From Adiantum capillus-veneris (lineage: Eukaryota > Streptophyta > Polypodiopsida > Polypodiales > Pteridaceae): 60,000 nt of DNA. The stretch spans positions 91,377,340 to 91,437,339 of the forward strand of contig CM043971.1 of assembly GCA_014529385.2 (NCBI GenBank), read 5' to 3'. The notes under the pieces were generated by a model. The model worked only from the letters and a program-made list of their open reading frames with translations, searched no databases and was not told the DNA's origin. Made by a program: the position numbers and the translations under genes. Of the stretch, positions 13,015 through 25,460 are shown in pieces (position 1 is the stretch's first letter; each line of letters starts with the position of its first letter).

Positions 13015-14720
13015 CATAAATAATAAGACATAATGAACTTTTTACATTCAAAAGACAGCTGGCTTGAGAGAGAAGGAATGATAAGTACAAAAATAACTCG
13101 GTCTCAGGATCATCTTTGTACAATGTTTATATGAATGAAGTTTCATTCCAGTATACAGATATCAGAAGTACTTCCCTTGTCAGAAGTGTCAGTGTAATCA
13201 TGTAAGGACAACTGCTTAAAGCCAAAAAAAACCTCCAAAGATAAGATAGAGTCCTTACCTGCATCCATCCAAATAAGACAACATATATGTTAGCTTTGAA
13301 TGTGTTTTACAGGTATTAAGTGGACTAAACCAGTTGTTATCCATGTCCATCTTTAACAAGTTTTCTTTAAAACCTTCAAGCCTTAGTCCAAAGTATTTAT
13401 TTTATCACCCAAAGTGTAAGGTTTTTTAGAAGGTCATACTACCTTTAGAACTAGCTCCATTGATGAAGCTTCATATTCACTTTGCTATAAAGCAAAAGCA
13501 ATATAAATGAATTTTTTTGAAAAGAATAATCAACAAGTTTTTTAGTATTTACAGATAAAGTTTAACCCTAATTGGGGTTCTATGTTCTTTTCCTTCCTCA
13601 AATGTTACCTTCATTCTCCGATGAGTAAGCCAATTAGCAGAGATCTTTAGATATAAACACGATGTCTAGCTAGACCAAGTGTAAAAAATTAAGTGTGTGT
13701 TTTCTATGTGCTTTTTTTAAAGAAAATATTTCTTTGTTTACAGGACTGGTGAAACAATATAGCATCAAAAAAACTACCAAGTCTAGCGGTAGTACGTATC
13801 CGGTGAGGATTTAATCCAGAACACTCCCCTGATTGAACTTTTATCAGAAAGTCAGTTACATAAGTGGGAAACACCCCCGTTTTTTCACAGTAATTCATGC
13901 GCTAAGAGAGCAACTGGTATTTTTGCCAAGAACAATAAGGTATAGTTAGTATGCCACAAGCCAATCGGCTAACCCCCAATCCATGTACAATGTTGCACCA
14001 CAGTAAGCAGTAGCAGTCATCCAGCCCTTACTATATAGACTTAGCCAACCCATATGATGGATTATACCTGTTTTAAACAGCAAGGAACATTACTCCTCAA
14101 AAGTGCCATATTTTTCCAAGGCCCACCACACCGTGGTTTTAATTTCATCACGTTGTGCGGCGGATTATGCCCCCCAAAAGAAATTTCAGATTTTCACTTA
14201 AGTGCCATTATCAACATTAAAAAAACAGTGAATATCGGGTATGGAAAACCCCTTTTTTCCACAAAAAAAAACGTGTATGTAGTTAAATAATGACCAGCTT
14301 CGAAAAAAACCAGTAATAGTACCATAGTAATTCTCCCAAAAGAAACCACATTTACCATGTAATGCCAGTCAAAGCCGACCACTGTAGTGGTACTTACCAG
14401 GCTGAAGAACGAGGAACAGAGCCCACCAAACAGAGGTCCAATCACTTATATCATGCCATGCTAAGTATAGTCATCCCGACTATTTAAGCACACCATTCGC
14501 TAAGTACAAGCATTTTTATGAAACAATGCTTTACCATTAAAAAAAATAATGACAATAACGAGATTATCGATGCTACGCTTAGTGACCAACCTGAGTTGGT
14601 TGAGTTGTAAGCTCCATGCTTGGTGCAACAGAGATGAAAAAACACATAGTCCTCACTCTTGACGCAAGTAAAACACACGCAAAGCTAAGTGAGGGGCAGA
14701 ATGCGCCCTCACCTCTTTAA
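13015..14720. repeat. Diverged direct repeat, left copy
   Basis: It is paired with about 18,755-20,380. Matching blocks appear in the same order at the start and the end, with heavy substitution and indels between. They could be old LTRs of an element whose interior has been replaced, or two copies of an unknown repeat. No PBS is visible next to the left copy. Confidence 0.6.
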
Positions 14721-14969
14721 ATAGAAGAAGCACGGCCGCCCTCACTCATGGCTAATTGTCTGCAGCGTATACTGAGTAGATTGAGCTCCCCCTAGGGAAA
14801 TGTGGAAGAGTAGTCACCCGTGATGTCACCTGGCACAATAGGTTAAACCCAAGCACCTTACGGCATGGCAAATGACTGTATAAGTAATTTATTCACGCCT
14901 TGTAACCACATACCCTTCTAAGGGTCCTATCCCATGTTTCAAGAGTAGTAGGTCCCCTTAAATAGAACT

Positions 14970-15132
14970 TAGAGTATCGACAAGCAAAATACACCTTAAT
15001 CTGATGCTTAAAAAGGCTACTAGCAAGTGATTGAATGTGTGTGTGTGTACCAGCAAGTGTGAACTAAGCTAGGAAAGTTTAATTTGATACTAAAAAATTT
15101 ACCAACAGGTGGTGAAATGTGTGTGTATGTGT
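14970..15132. repeat. Dispersed repeat containing GT tracts, copy 2
   Basis: Direct copy of 5,526-5,722, from 'agagtatcgacaagcaaaat' to 'gtggtgaaatgtgtgtg'. The GT tracts are much shorter here, (GT)7-8 against longer runs in copy 1. Confidence 0.8.
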
Positions 15133-15237
15133 TTGTGAGCCTTTTGCCTCTGAAAGAACGCTTGTTTCTTTGGAGTTGCTTGTTGGGAGTTCTCTCTGTT
15201 GGAACTTTCCTTGCTGTGCGTCATATCAGTTCTTCTG

Positions 15238-15379
15238 TGAAAGGGCAAGGGAACTGAACATGGTCATCACCACCCAGACATGCCCTATATAGACCCTTGG
15301 CCTGCTAAATATAGGGACCCCCTTGACTGCATGTCCATCCTGGCCCTTGGCCGTGCTTGGTCCTACCCTTGGCATGACA
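15238..15379 (-). repeat. 3' LTR of the small LTR element
   Basis: 142 bp, 138 identical to the other LTR. It lies directly after the minus-strand polypurine tract, so it is the 3' LTR. Confidence 0.9.
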
Positions 15380-15382
15380 TTA

Positions 15383-15392
15383 CTCCCCCCTT
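15383..15392 (-). promoter_or_regulatory. Polypurine tract
   Basis: The minus strand reads AAGGGGGGAG three bases before the LTR. This is the expected primer for plus-strand DNA synthesis. Confidence 0.85.
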
Positions 15393-18111
15393 GGAGAAGC
15401 GTTTTCGTCCTCGAAAACAAGAGTGATGATACACTAATGTTTTCTATAGTGGCATCCTTCATGGATCCAACTGTTTGGTTGACCGGAACACTGTTCAGCA
15501 GGAGGTTCAATGAAACCAAGAGTAACATCTTGATTTTCCACATTGTTGTCCATTTGCAACCAGCTTGTGTTACCGATTCCTATCCTATCATAGTGTGTAG
15601 ACTCCATTTAGAACACACATGAGTATATCAAAATGAGTTATCACACAAAGATGTACCCTAAAGAGTACCTCTTTTCACTTTCCATGAAAGTAACGTGCTA
15701 ACGTAACTCGTCAGCCAAGTTTAAGTCCTTGACTTGTTTTCCAATTTCAGCAGTAAACAACCCCACCATCACTAGTGTTCAAGGTTGAGAACTTGATTTA
15801 TACATAAAGAGACTACACCTAGTCGCAAACATGCTTTAAATTATGGTAAGCAAACTCCAAGTAGAGCAATAAATGATTACTTATTGGATCGCTTGGTGCT
15901 AACGTACACACTTTGCATATCCTTTAGCACAAGATTACACTTGGTAATCTGCCTATCCCCTTGGATAACTGACAGTACTGAGGTATGTTTTCCCACACGG
16001 TTTACAGACAGTCTTCCCAGATGACTGGTAAATGGGAATCACAATATCGTGTAACATTGTTGAGGAATCAACAATGTCCGGAATAACTATCGTGGTTAAC
16101 TTGAAAAATTCACCAACACCCAAACCGAGCCATGACCTCTATTGGTGATTAGTAGACCCAAAAGTAATCTCATAGAGATACTGCACATAGAGTGCAAAAT
16201 GCTTCATAAACAACAACTCGAGGAATATGCATGCCGTTCCAAATCAGCCTTTGCTAAACACTAGGGCCCATAGCACCTAGTGTGCATGCATTTAGCAAAA
16301 AGCAGATCCGAACCTGTATATCCATGGTGATCCTTGCCAATACTTATGGCAAATGTGATGCGCCTAGCACACATTAAAAAGGAATGTAAATAGTTCTGAA
16401 AAGAAACTAAATACTTTCAGTTGCAATCTTTTGCAAGCCTTGCTGAAACGTCTGAACCATAATGGAAGGTGAAACATTAATCACTTCTAGGGACAAACAA
16501 TGAAACTTTTTCATTAACAACTTAGAGCCTTGGTATATGTATTTGTTCTGACATGTCCTTAACATGGCTCAGAAATATTCAAGCAGATTTATATGAGTTG
16601 AGAAAAAACCAAGCAAATCATACTAAAAAATGGAGTAAGACGAAATCAATAGATGCGTACTTAATGGTCACTTACCCGTATTCAAATGCAGAGTAGCACG
16701 TCGCCCACCTAAGGAAAAACAAGCAACATTGCACTGGAAACCCTGGGTGTTGCCTTTGTAATCCAAACCCGTTGGGTAGAATCTATGTAGTCCAAAAGTA
16801 TGATGATTGAAACGATTGTCACAAGCCGTGCTTGTGCTTGGAGTGCCTAAATTGCACGCACATCTGGTGCATGGAAAGATGATCGTTCGATTCTCATACA
16901 TTACTTTATGAAGAGATACAACAATTAATTATAGATCAAGTTATGCGGATAACCATGGAGTAGGAACATTGTAATGCATCGACAAAGCATACCTGAAATT
17001 GGTTGTCGAAGCATGAAAAATCTATTTGCAAATCCGGACTAACTGAAAACCTTCGGCCTAGATATAGCACGATAATTTTTCAAGACATGCCGTGCATGCT
17101 TGATCGTATTGATGATGGAGAACAATCGTGCTTGTTATGCTTATGCGAATCAAAGAAGCACCTTGGGCTTGAGACAAGCCTTGCTTGTGGATGCATATAC
17201 ACGTCTAGTACATGCGTTGTTACACGGCATCACTCATAGCCCTTGCATGTTATACTATGCAACCGGTACTTGAATAGTTTGATAAATACAAGTAAAATTG
17301 AATGATTACCTTATAATTTACTTGTATAAACTTGTCGTGTTGATCACCTGGCCGGGATGCTTGAGCTTTCATGAACCTCGAACCGAGCATCAACATCATC
17401 TTTGCCAAGCAGCCTTGCTCAGAACCTTGCCCGATGTCGGCAATCACAAATTCCAATGCTGACATGCCCTCTTCAAGGGATGGAACCATGGGTCGTAATC
17501 TAGATACATCTAACGTGGTGTAGATCAGGCCGTGCCTTTACATTATTGGACCCGACTGCCGACCCGAGAGCTCTATGCGGGGCCCGTGCATGCCTTTGCA
17601 TGTGAATGTGGGAATGCTCCCTTGCAACGTAAAAAAATAACACTTTTTAAAAAAAATAAAAAAAATAAAGACTGCATAGCGATGGATTTCGGCCTCTGTT
17701 GCGTAGGGAAAGCCGCTCCCATGCCATCGCTATGGTCCTCCCACGCTTCCATCCCGTGATGGGAATTGCAAAGTAGGCCCTCACGCTCATGCCGAGCCCA
17801 AGACCCTTTAATTTTGATGAGGGCGATTCAGAGCACCCGAGCGTGTAAGGGTGCTTACCCGCGCGGCCTCGGCCTCCTTCGTTCTGCATAATCAAGGGGC
17901 CATGCCCACGCCACGGCTTTTTGCTGTCATGTCGACCTCGACCTCCTTTGCAGTTGAGCACGCAAAGCATGCAAGCACGGTCTCCTCCTCCGTCTAGGCC
18001 CGAGAGAGAGAAAAATCGCATGAGAGAAGAGAGGCCTTGCTCTCGCATGAGAGAAAGAGAGAGAGAGATAGAAAAAAGCCTCCCCTCCCTTCCATGGCTG
18101 CTCTCCCCTTT

Positions 18112-18123
18112 GCTCTGATACCA
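18112..18123 (-). promoter_or_regulatory. Primer binding site, initiator tRNA-Met
   Basis: The minus strand reads TGGTATCAGAGC, complementary to the 3' end of plant initiator tRNA-Met, one base after the LTR end. Confidence 0.92.
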
Positions 18124-18124
18124 G

Positions 18125-18266
18125 TGAAAGGGCAAGGGAACTGAACATGCTCATCACCACCCAGCCATGCCCTATATAGACCCTTGGCCTGCTAAATATA
18201 GGGACCCCCTTGACTGCATGTCCATCCTGGCCCTTGGTCGTGCCTGGTCCTACCCTTGGCATGACA
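18125..18266 (-). repeat. 5' LTR of the small LTR element
   Basis: 142 bp, TG...CA. A TCTATATAG box inside is a candidate TATA element for transcription on the minus strand. It abuts the PBS. Confidence 0.9.
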
Positions 18267-18524
18267 TTTTGGTTGTATTAGATGTTAGCCTTGTGAAGAG
18301 ACTGTTATGCACCTGCTTTGGAATTGTCGCGTCACCAAGGCCTTCCTTGCCCGCGTATCATCATGTATGCGCCTTTGATTTCCCTTGACGACTTTCCACA
18401 AATAGTTTTGGGCTCTTGACTTCCCTTCAGCAATTTGCAGCCTTCTTCACCTGGGTCAGATTCTGGTCCTTATGGTCTTTGTGACGCCAACGCAATCTTC
18501 GCATGTTCCATCAACAAGAGGCGG

Positions 18525-18735
18525 ATCTCTTTCCTTTTTTCAAGATATCACTTAGGCAATCCTTACATTTTGCCCTTGATGTGGGGATATATCTCCCGAT
18601 ATCCTACAACTATCCTATGTTTTCTTCTAGCCACCGGAACAGTTTTGTGTTCTTTCCTTTTGTATCTTTCTTTCTGCTGGGTTTTCCTCACTCTGAGGTT
18701 TCCCATTCGTAAATAAATCAAATCAGATTTACAAA
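18525..18735 (+). mobile_element. LINE 3' tail fragment
   Basis: The tail end resembles 26,690-26,910: the ordered words 'ctgggttttcctc', 'gaggttt', 'aaatcaaatcagatttac' and an A8 run match the end of the LINE below. The 5' side is cut off, as expected for a 5'-truncated LINE insertion. A (TG)5 run follows the A-run directly. Confidence 0.75.
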
Positions 18736-18754
18736 AAAAATGTGTGTGTGTAGC

Positions 18755-20380
18755 TGTTTTAGCTTATATAATAAGACATAAATGAACTTTTACATTCAAA
18801 AGACAACTGCCATTAGAGAAAAGGTAAAAATTAGTACAAAAACAACTCAGTTTTAGAATTATCTTTGTACATGGCATAGGAGAATGAAGCCACATTCGAG
18901 TATACAATGATGTTGATCCACTAAAGAATTACTTCCCAAGTGGTAGGAGCAAGTGTACTATCTGACAGACAATAGATTTAACCAAAAAAAAAATCAAGAA
19001 AGGATAGAGTCCTCACTTGCATTCATCCAAACAAGACAACAGATTCGTTAGTCTTGGATGTGTATTATAGGTGTCAATGGACTATATCAATAGTTATCCA
19101 TGTCCAACTTACAACTCTTTTTAACTTAGAACCACTGTCCAAAGTGTTTCTGTCTTTTAGTTCTTAGTTTTTAATTTGAAAAAAGTTTATTATCTCATTT
19201 ATTGGTAGTAATTGTATGTATGGTTTCTATATAGTCCAATGTTTTTCAAGTCCTTAAATATATATTTAACATATATATCGTTTTGATGAAAAGACCATTA
19301 CCCCTTTTGATCCAAGTGTCCTACTTTATAAGTACCAAAGCATTAATTTTGGCTTAAGTAAAAACCAAAACTTGTAGGCCCACATGGGCATATCCAATCC
19401 AACTTACCTCCTTGAGTATGTGTTGTGATAAAGCGAGAAATGTAATAAATCGCTCCTAGCTTAAACTAATTTTCACATTTAGAAAATGACTTAAAAAATT
19501 GCATTTTTAAAGCGCCAGATTAGCCGGATATGAACCTATAATCAATTTTTCTATCAATCCATATTCTCCATAGCTTATCTCTTAGAATAGTCGTCCTTCG
19601 GGGCCAACTTTACCATTTATAAGTGTCAAAGGAAAAAACCGAATTTATAAGCTACGTTAATCAAGATATATCAGTCTCACGGCAATACCCAGTATCCAAA
19701 GGTCTTCTTTATCTTGTTGTTCAACCACGGCATTACCTAGCCCCAAGATTTATGATTAAGCAAGGATATCTAGAAGCCTTAACCATAAGGCAATACACAA
19801 GCTAACCAACTATTTTTTGGTCCTAGCCCACAATAATGAAGCGACCAATATCCTACCATAAAAAATCCAGAAATCCATAAGTTCATAGCATGATCAGTAT
19901 ATAGATTACAAGGTCATTAATCCCCTCAATGAACAAAACCAATACTGCAAGCCATATTTTTTAACAACCATTCAACAACCCAGTTCATGTACAGTATGCA
20001 GTCGCGGTACAATATCAACAAAAAACCTTTTTTAAAGCCAGTTGGTAACTGCTCGGTTTAGGAAAACATAATAACCCATCCTATTTTATGCACAATATGC
20101 AGTTGCGGCATAGTATCAAAAAAACTTTCCTATATGAATCGATTCATGCACAGTATGTATTCCTAGCATAATATTTCAACAAAAAACCAGTAAAAAGCCA
20201 GTCCGTAACTGCACAAATAGCAAAAAATACCCAAACTTTATTAAAGAAATATGACCGAGCTGTGTTGGTAGTTCAACAACCTCCATTGCGGCACAGTATC
20301 AAAGTTCTCACACCTCACTTTGAAAAACACACGCAGAGAAAGAATACCCACAGACTAAGTGAGGGGCTCAAAGCGCCCTC
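18755..20380. repeat. Diverged direct repeat, right copy
   Basis: Partner of 13,015-14,720, starting with 'ataataagacataaatgaac' and ending with 'ctaagtgaggggctc' and 'gcgccctcacct'. It holds no coding sequence. It starts immediately after the LINE tail at 18.7 kb. Confidence 0.6.
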
Positions 20381-20924
20381 ACCTTTTTATAGTCCATTTG
20401 AGTTGCTCAACAATAGTAGACGGTCCACGATCTGATTCTTTAGTGGCTACAGTTTCCCAAGCGGCTTCATGGCCAGTCCTGCTCTCATAATGGGGGTTGA
20501 GAGGGAGAGAGATTGCATGTAGGTGTACGCAGTAGGCTACGGTGTTTGGTAATACACTAAAGCTAAACAAAATAGAGCAAGGGTGTGAACAAGTCAAGTC
20601 CTGCTTGCATTTGAGAGGGAGAGAGATTGCATGTAGGTGTACGCAGCAGGCTACAGTGTATGGTAATATAGTCAAGCAATACAAATAGAGCAAGGGCGTG
20701 AAAAGTTACGGTATTCATGAAGGCGACATTCTATGCATAATAGGCCTAGGGGTGGGTACCCATGTAAGGTTAGACGGGAGAGGTATATCTCCCCAAAAAA
20801 ATATATTAATTTTTTTGTAAATTAGACTAAGGTACATAGAAACCTTTGCGAGGAACCAAAAAAATAATTTATATATATTTCAAGTTGTTGTATAAGTATA
20901 CTTGTGTGTGTTTGTGTGTGTGTG
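20381..20924. repeat. Gene-free stretch with a short internal duplication
   Basis: A word of about 70 bp containing 'gagagggagagagattgcat' and 'gtaggtgtacgcag' occurs twice (about 20,496-20,560 and 20,610-20,675). No gene is visible. Confidence 0.65.
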
Positions 20925-21095
20925 GGGTTACCCTATTTCCCTATTATAAAATGTCACTTGGCCAAGCACTCCGTTTCGCTTATGAGGCTGGGGATATTAC
21001 TCTTGATGCATACAGGATTTACTTTGATTGTTCCTAGCCCTCGATGTATCATACAACTCCGCTTTTTGTACCTCTTCTTTTTCATGGGTCTTGTG
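20925..21095 (+). mobile_element. LINE 3' region fragment, second copy
   Basis: Closely matches 26,698-26,850, including 'tcacttggccaagcactc' and 'gctggggatattactcttga'. Similarity stops near 21,090 before the A-run. A TG-rich run sits on its 5' side (20,902-20,925). Confidence 0.85.
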
Positions 21096-21380
21096 GGCTT
21101 TGCACTCTGTGAGCCCCTTGGTCTTCCACGCTCGCAAGCCCTCTGTGGTTGTTGCGAGCCTGTTGCTGTGCTCCTTTCAGCCTTGCGCGTTTCTGCAGGT
21201 CTATTGTGAGCGTTGCGCCCTGCTGTCCGAGGCTGTTCCTCTGTGCAGCTTCTGTTGCGGGTTCTTTTTAGTCAGTCTTCACTACTGGTTTTTTTTTTCA
21301 CTGTGTGTGCGTGTTTAGCTGAGGTTTTGTGTGTGTGAGGGTAGGTTGGCTTTTCAGTAGTTGATAGCGGTTATGTGCCA
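21096..21380. other. No recognisable feature
   Basis: T-rich sequence after the LINE fragment. The ORFs here are short and unrecognised. Confidence 0.4.
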
Positions 21381-21414
21381 TGTGTGTGTTGTGTGTGTGT
21401 GTGTGTGTGCGCAT

Positions 21415-21491
<77 letters not shown>
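21381..21491. repeat. Compound (GT)n(GA)n microsatellite
   Basis: Interrupted GT units to about 21,409, then about 37 uninterrupted GA units to 21,491. Confidence 0.97.
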
Positions 21492-21494
<3 letters not shown>

Positions 21495-21791
21495 GTGTTC
21501 AGCAAAAGCGACTGCCCAACATACGTACATAGGTATACAACAAAAATGATTGTTCTGCATGTGTTACAACAAATTTGAATTTGTAAATAAAAGGGACGTA
21601 TAGCAGAGTTAGTAGGTGTTACATCAAATCTACATTTGGAAAAAAAGGGGAAAGTGTTCAATAGACGTACTATAGAGTTTTTTTTACAAGAATTTGTAGC
21701 AACTGTGTGTTTTTGTACAACAATGTGGTAAGCGTGGTGATCGTTTTGGATGGAATCCAATGAACAGTGTATATACAAGCACTGAAAAGCC

Positions 21792-22900
21792 ATGGAAAGC
21801 TCAGCTATGGATGCTTTAACCCTAATCAAGGAATGTTTGCATGAGTACTTTAAAGATGCACGACGAGCCTGGGAAGGCCCTACTCCTGTCTCACGGAGGT
21901 GTTCATTCCTGTACAGGAGCTTATGGTTCAATATGCCCTTAACGCTTTGGTTCTCTTCTTCCCCGAGAAAATGCCTACAGCTCAGGATGTAGGCCAATGG
22001 GTTGACTTCCTACTCAAACGGCAAGCAGTCTAGGGAGTTTACTTGGCGCACGAGGCTTTTATGAAGTATTGCTAGACAACATGGATGCTCGGGATGTTTT
22101 TCTCGAAATGTCTCCTCTTTTCTTCTATACGCAGGTGACTCATGTATTGCCTTAGGCTCTCACCAAAAGATTAGCATAGTCTTATTTGTCATAAGTGTCT
22201 TGTATGGGTTGAGGTAGTAGATTTTCCTCGTCCTTGGTGTCATTTTCTTCCCTTATTGGCTTTTCAGTTGGGCAAAGTCATTCACCCACCTAAGTTGGAC
22301 GCCAACACAAATCGGTTTTGTATTCTATGGGACACTGAAATCCCTACACCAATAGGAATTTTGTTTGATTCAGAGGTACAATGGTTGAAAAGCACCCGTT
22401 CAAACTCAAATGGGGTAAGTTTGCTAATTCCTACTTCCGTTGCGGAAAATTTGGTCATATGCAGTCCAAATGTTCGGAACCCAAACCTAGAGCCACCTCC
22501 TTCAGCTGTCCCTTCCGCTTCGTCTCCACAACCTTTGAAATCGTTTGTTGAGCCATTGAACAAAGGCCCGTCGACTTCCACCACCATGGCTAAGAAGACT
22601 AAAGGCAAAGCAAAGCAAGCACAATTGCAGTCGATCCCTGCTTCTCCGAAGGCTAATGTTAAAAACAAAGAATAGGTTGCAGCGTCTCAGGCTTGGCTGG
22701 TGCGAAAGAAACTGGTAAAGCCCGCACTTTGGCATCTTCTCGTAACTACGTGCCCCCATTGAAAAATGTCCCTAAAATAAAACTCCCTTGTAATGATAAC
22801 ACTTCTTTGGTTGAGGCATGGGATAAAGTTGTTCGTTCCTACAAAGGAGTGGTTACAGGGAAGCCTCTTCATCGCATGGTGCCCCTGTTTTGAGTACTCC
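21792..22900 (+). pseudogene. LINE ORF1 (DUF4283-like, zinc knuckle)
   Basis: The reading passes through several frames. Near 21,930-22,030 'FFPEKMPTAQDVGQWVDFLL' and near 22,205-22,300 'VWVEVVDFPRPW' match the DUF4283 pattern of plant LINE ORF1. Near 22,430-22,480 'YFRCGKFGHMQSKC' is a CCHC knuckle whose first Cys has become Tyr. The rest (22,490-22,675) is Pro/Ser/Lys-rich, as usual after the knuckle. The protein would bind the LINE RNA. Confidence 0.7.
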
Positions 22901-23199
22901 TGGTCCTAGTGATGTTGTGCCACCTCATGTGCCCACTGCAGGTGAGGATGTGTCAATGGGAACCAGTGCTTGAGCCTCTTTTATTGTTTTCTCGCCCACT
23001 GTATATACTGTTTAGAATGCATAGTTCTTTGAATTGCATTTCATATGATGTGCGGTGATTATGCAACCACGACAAGTGGCGACTTACCTGGCACTATGTA
23101 CATACACGTAAAGGTTGACATAGTTTTTCTCAAGAGCATAACCAACACCATTTCGTCAGTCGAACTTCCTATGTTGTGGGTTATTTGATAGCTTATGCG

Positions 23200-23700
23200 G
23201 GATTGGCTGGTTTTTCTAGAGTGCTTATGCTAGTTCGTCTTGACTCTGGTCTTCAATGACCCGGATAGGAGATGAATGGTTGTCCAATGTATTGTTAATG
23301 GTAATATATTTGAATTCGGGGGATTATATGCATACACAACGTCTATTAATCAAGCATGGTTATGGAGTGTTGTCTCCTCATATTCTTGGCATTCCAATGC
23401 TTTTCTCTGTGGGGATTTTAATAATGCTCTAAATATCATAGACAATACTACTCGGCACTCTGATATGCTTCATATAGAACGCAAATCATGGGATCATTTT
23501 ATGTTTTCTTGTCATGGTTTGGATTTATGGCCTCTTCTGAATACGGATGATCCCGGATTTACATTTCAACATAATGCTCAATCTATGTATCGCGCTTAAC
23601 TAGATCGCTCTGGTATCTTTTCAATATGCAACAACATGAAGACTTTGTATGTGACATGAGGATTGATTACACCATGTGCCTCTCAGACTATGCTCCCATT
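23200..23700 (+). pseudogene. LINE APE-type endonuclease fragment
   Basis: The 107-codon frame 23,276-23,599 has 'NAFLCGDFNNALNI', the conserved GDFN motif of the APE-like endonuclease of plant LINEs, followed by 'PGFTFQHNAQSMYRA', which matches the usual T(W/F)...R-LDR region. The N-terminal catalytic part is degraded. Confidence 0.8.
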
Positions 23701-24499
23701 TGTTTAAAATTATGCTTTGGATCTTTTTTTACTGACGGATCCCTTTCCCAAGAAGTGTCTTTTGCATGTCAATAATGCTTATCTTAAGCATGATCTTTTC
23801 CACTCTATGATTGGGGATATCATTCCGCCTTTGATCATGTAGGTGCATCTTGATATGGATGCAGCCTGGTTTCTCTTTGTTATGTGTGTTCAATGTGTTG
23901 TCCAAGATTATGGCAAGTTTTATTTGTCACAGTTGTGAGACCAAGTTCAATAGGCAAAAGATACTTATCAAAGGTTGATGCACTTGGCCAACACTTCCTC
24001 TCTTACTGAGACTCAGCTGACCGAGTTTCTTTTTGCCCATACCATGTTGCATCATAATGATGAGAGGAAATTGGCCAAGTGGTAGACTCTCGCTCGCCAA
24101 TAGTCTTTTACTGATAAACGATGTGCTTCAAAACAATTCTTTCGGCACTTGCATCTTTCTTGGCAGTCGCAAGCTATCAAGAGAGTTAAGCTTCCATCAC
24201 GGTTGTGGGCCTCTTCCTTATCAGAATTGTCTAAGGCTCTGCACTCGCATTTTGACAAGCTTTTTGAGGCTCCCTTACCTCTCACACGAGAAGCTTGCCA
24301 GACACGTCAATTGTTCCTATCGCATGTGACTCCCATTCTTTTGCTGCAGCATGCTCAAGACTCGAAGCCATTTTCACTGAATCGAAATTGTATGCCAGCT
24401 TGCTTGTCTTGGGTCGTTGGAAACCTCTCGGTTGGGATGGTCTTACTATGGAATTTTTTTCTTGTCGTTTTGGGATGACCTAAAGATGCCCTTGTTGTT

Positions 24500-25460
24500 C
24501 ATGATGAATACAGCATGGGAACAGTAGGCATTGCCTGCCTCTTGGAAAGAAGGATTGCTCAAGTTGATACCCAAGCATGCATTGTGTGAAGATTTCTCTC
24601 ATCATTGGAGGTCAAGTACGCTCATGCCTATGGTGTATAAATTGATGGCTAAAATGCTTGTTAATCACCTCAAGGGCTTTCTGTATGATGACCTACATCA
24701 GTATGGCTTCATTCCTCGTTATCAAATTTTTGATAACCTAGAAAATGTCATCATTGGCATGGAATATGCAAAATACACTCAACAAGATGTATTGGTCATG
24801 TAGGTTGACATTGAAAAGGCCTTTGATACTACTCTTTGGGACTACATTTTAGACACCATGCGTCAGTTGGGATTTGGGCCTAAGCTTTCTCGTGTCGCCT
24901 TTTTCTTATATGCACATAGTACTACGGCAGGTTTGTTGGATGGATTTCTCACAGAATCTTGGCCTTTGGGACAGTCTGTCAAGCAAGGATGTCCTCTCAG
25001 TGATTTGCTTTATGCAAGTTCCACTCACCCCTTTCTTATGTATTTGGATGTTCTGACGTCTATCGGTAGAGTGCATGGCCTCGTATAACCATCTGGGCAA
25101 CACTTTGCTGGTCAGGCCTATGCAAATGACTCTTTGTTTATGCCTCGTAACCGCTATGTTGATGTGGAACAAATTATGCATGCTCTTCACTTCTTTGGTT
25201 TGGAGGTTGGCCTCAAAGTTAATTTCCATAAATGTAACCTGCTTCCTTTGAACGAGTATGATTGTCATAAGTTGTTGTGTCCAAGGGAGATTGGTCCTCC
25301 ACATGTCATAGTTCATCATTTGGGTTATCCCCTCGCTTGGAATGCGTCAGCTTCACAGAAAACAGATTGGGTGCTACAACATTTGTACTCCCAGTTAAAT
25401 CATTGGAAATTGTTCTCTTTGCCTCCTTTACATGTGGGGTCCATGATTGTCTAGTGCATT
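24500..25460 (+). pseudogene. LINE reverse transcriptase
   Basis: Recognisable motifs are 'LLKLIPK' (24,555), 'QYGFIPRYQIFDN' (24,700), motif A 'VDIEKAFDTTLWDYI' (24,804, right after a TAG stop), motif B 'VKQGCPLSDLLY' (24,978) and motif C 'GQAYANDSLF' (25,110). YADD has become YAND, removing one catalytic Asp. A second stop lies at 25,086. The order and spacing are those of L1-type plant LINEs. Confidence 0.9.

Larger units (their letters stand above)
12345..15237. other. Gene-free stretch containing one copy of a 1.7-kb diverged repeat
   Basis: No supported coding sequence. From about 13,015 to 14,720 it resembles 18,755-20,380 in direct orientation: both start near 'taataagacata(a)tgaac' with 'acattcaaaagaca', and both end near 'ctaagtgaggggc' then 'gcgccctcacct'. 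A second copy of the GT-containing dispersed repeat (5,526-5,722) lies at about 14,970-15,132. Confidence 0.6.
15238..18266 (-). mobile_element. Non-autonomous LTR retrotransposon with 142-bp LTRs
   Basis: Two direct terminal repeats of 142 bp (15,238-15,379 and 18,125-18,266) differ at 4 positions and both run TG...CA. Reading the minus strand, the LTR at 18,266-18,125 is followed after one base by TGGTATCAGAGC (18,123-18,112), the classic initiator tRNA-Met primer site. The other LTR is preceded by AAGGGGGGAG (15,392-15,383), a polypurine tract. Flanking 5-mers ttctg (15,233) and ttttg (18,267) look like a target duplication with one change. The 2.7-kb interior has no gag, RT or integrase; its longest ORF (17,647-18,135, -) is low-complexity and unrecognised. 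The element must depend on enzymes of an autonomous relative. The sequence next to the PPT (minus strand, 'gaggacgaaaacgc') looks like the pol end of a Ty3/gypsy chromovirus. At 3.0 kb it is longer than a typical TRIM. Confidence 0.88.

Noticed and set aside
17647-18135. 162-codon minus-strand ORF as gag of the small LTR element
   Set aside because: It has Ser-Leu and Arg-Glu dipeptide repeats from GA-rich DNA, no capsid or CCHC motif, and it overlaps the PBS and LTR.
13015-20380. Calling the 1.7-kb direct repeats an LTR pair
   Set aside because: No PBS, PPT or clear TG...CA ends were found, and similarity is patchy; kept only as diverged repeats.
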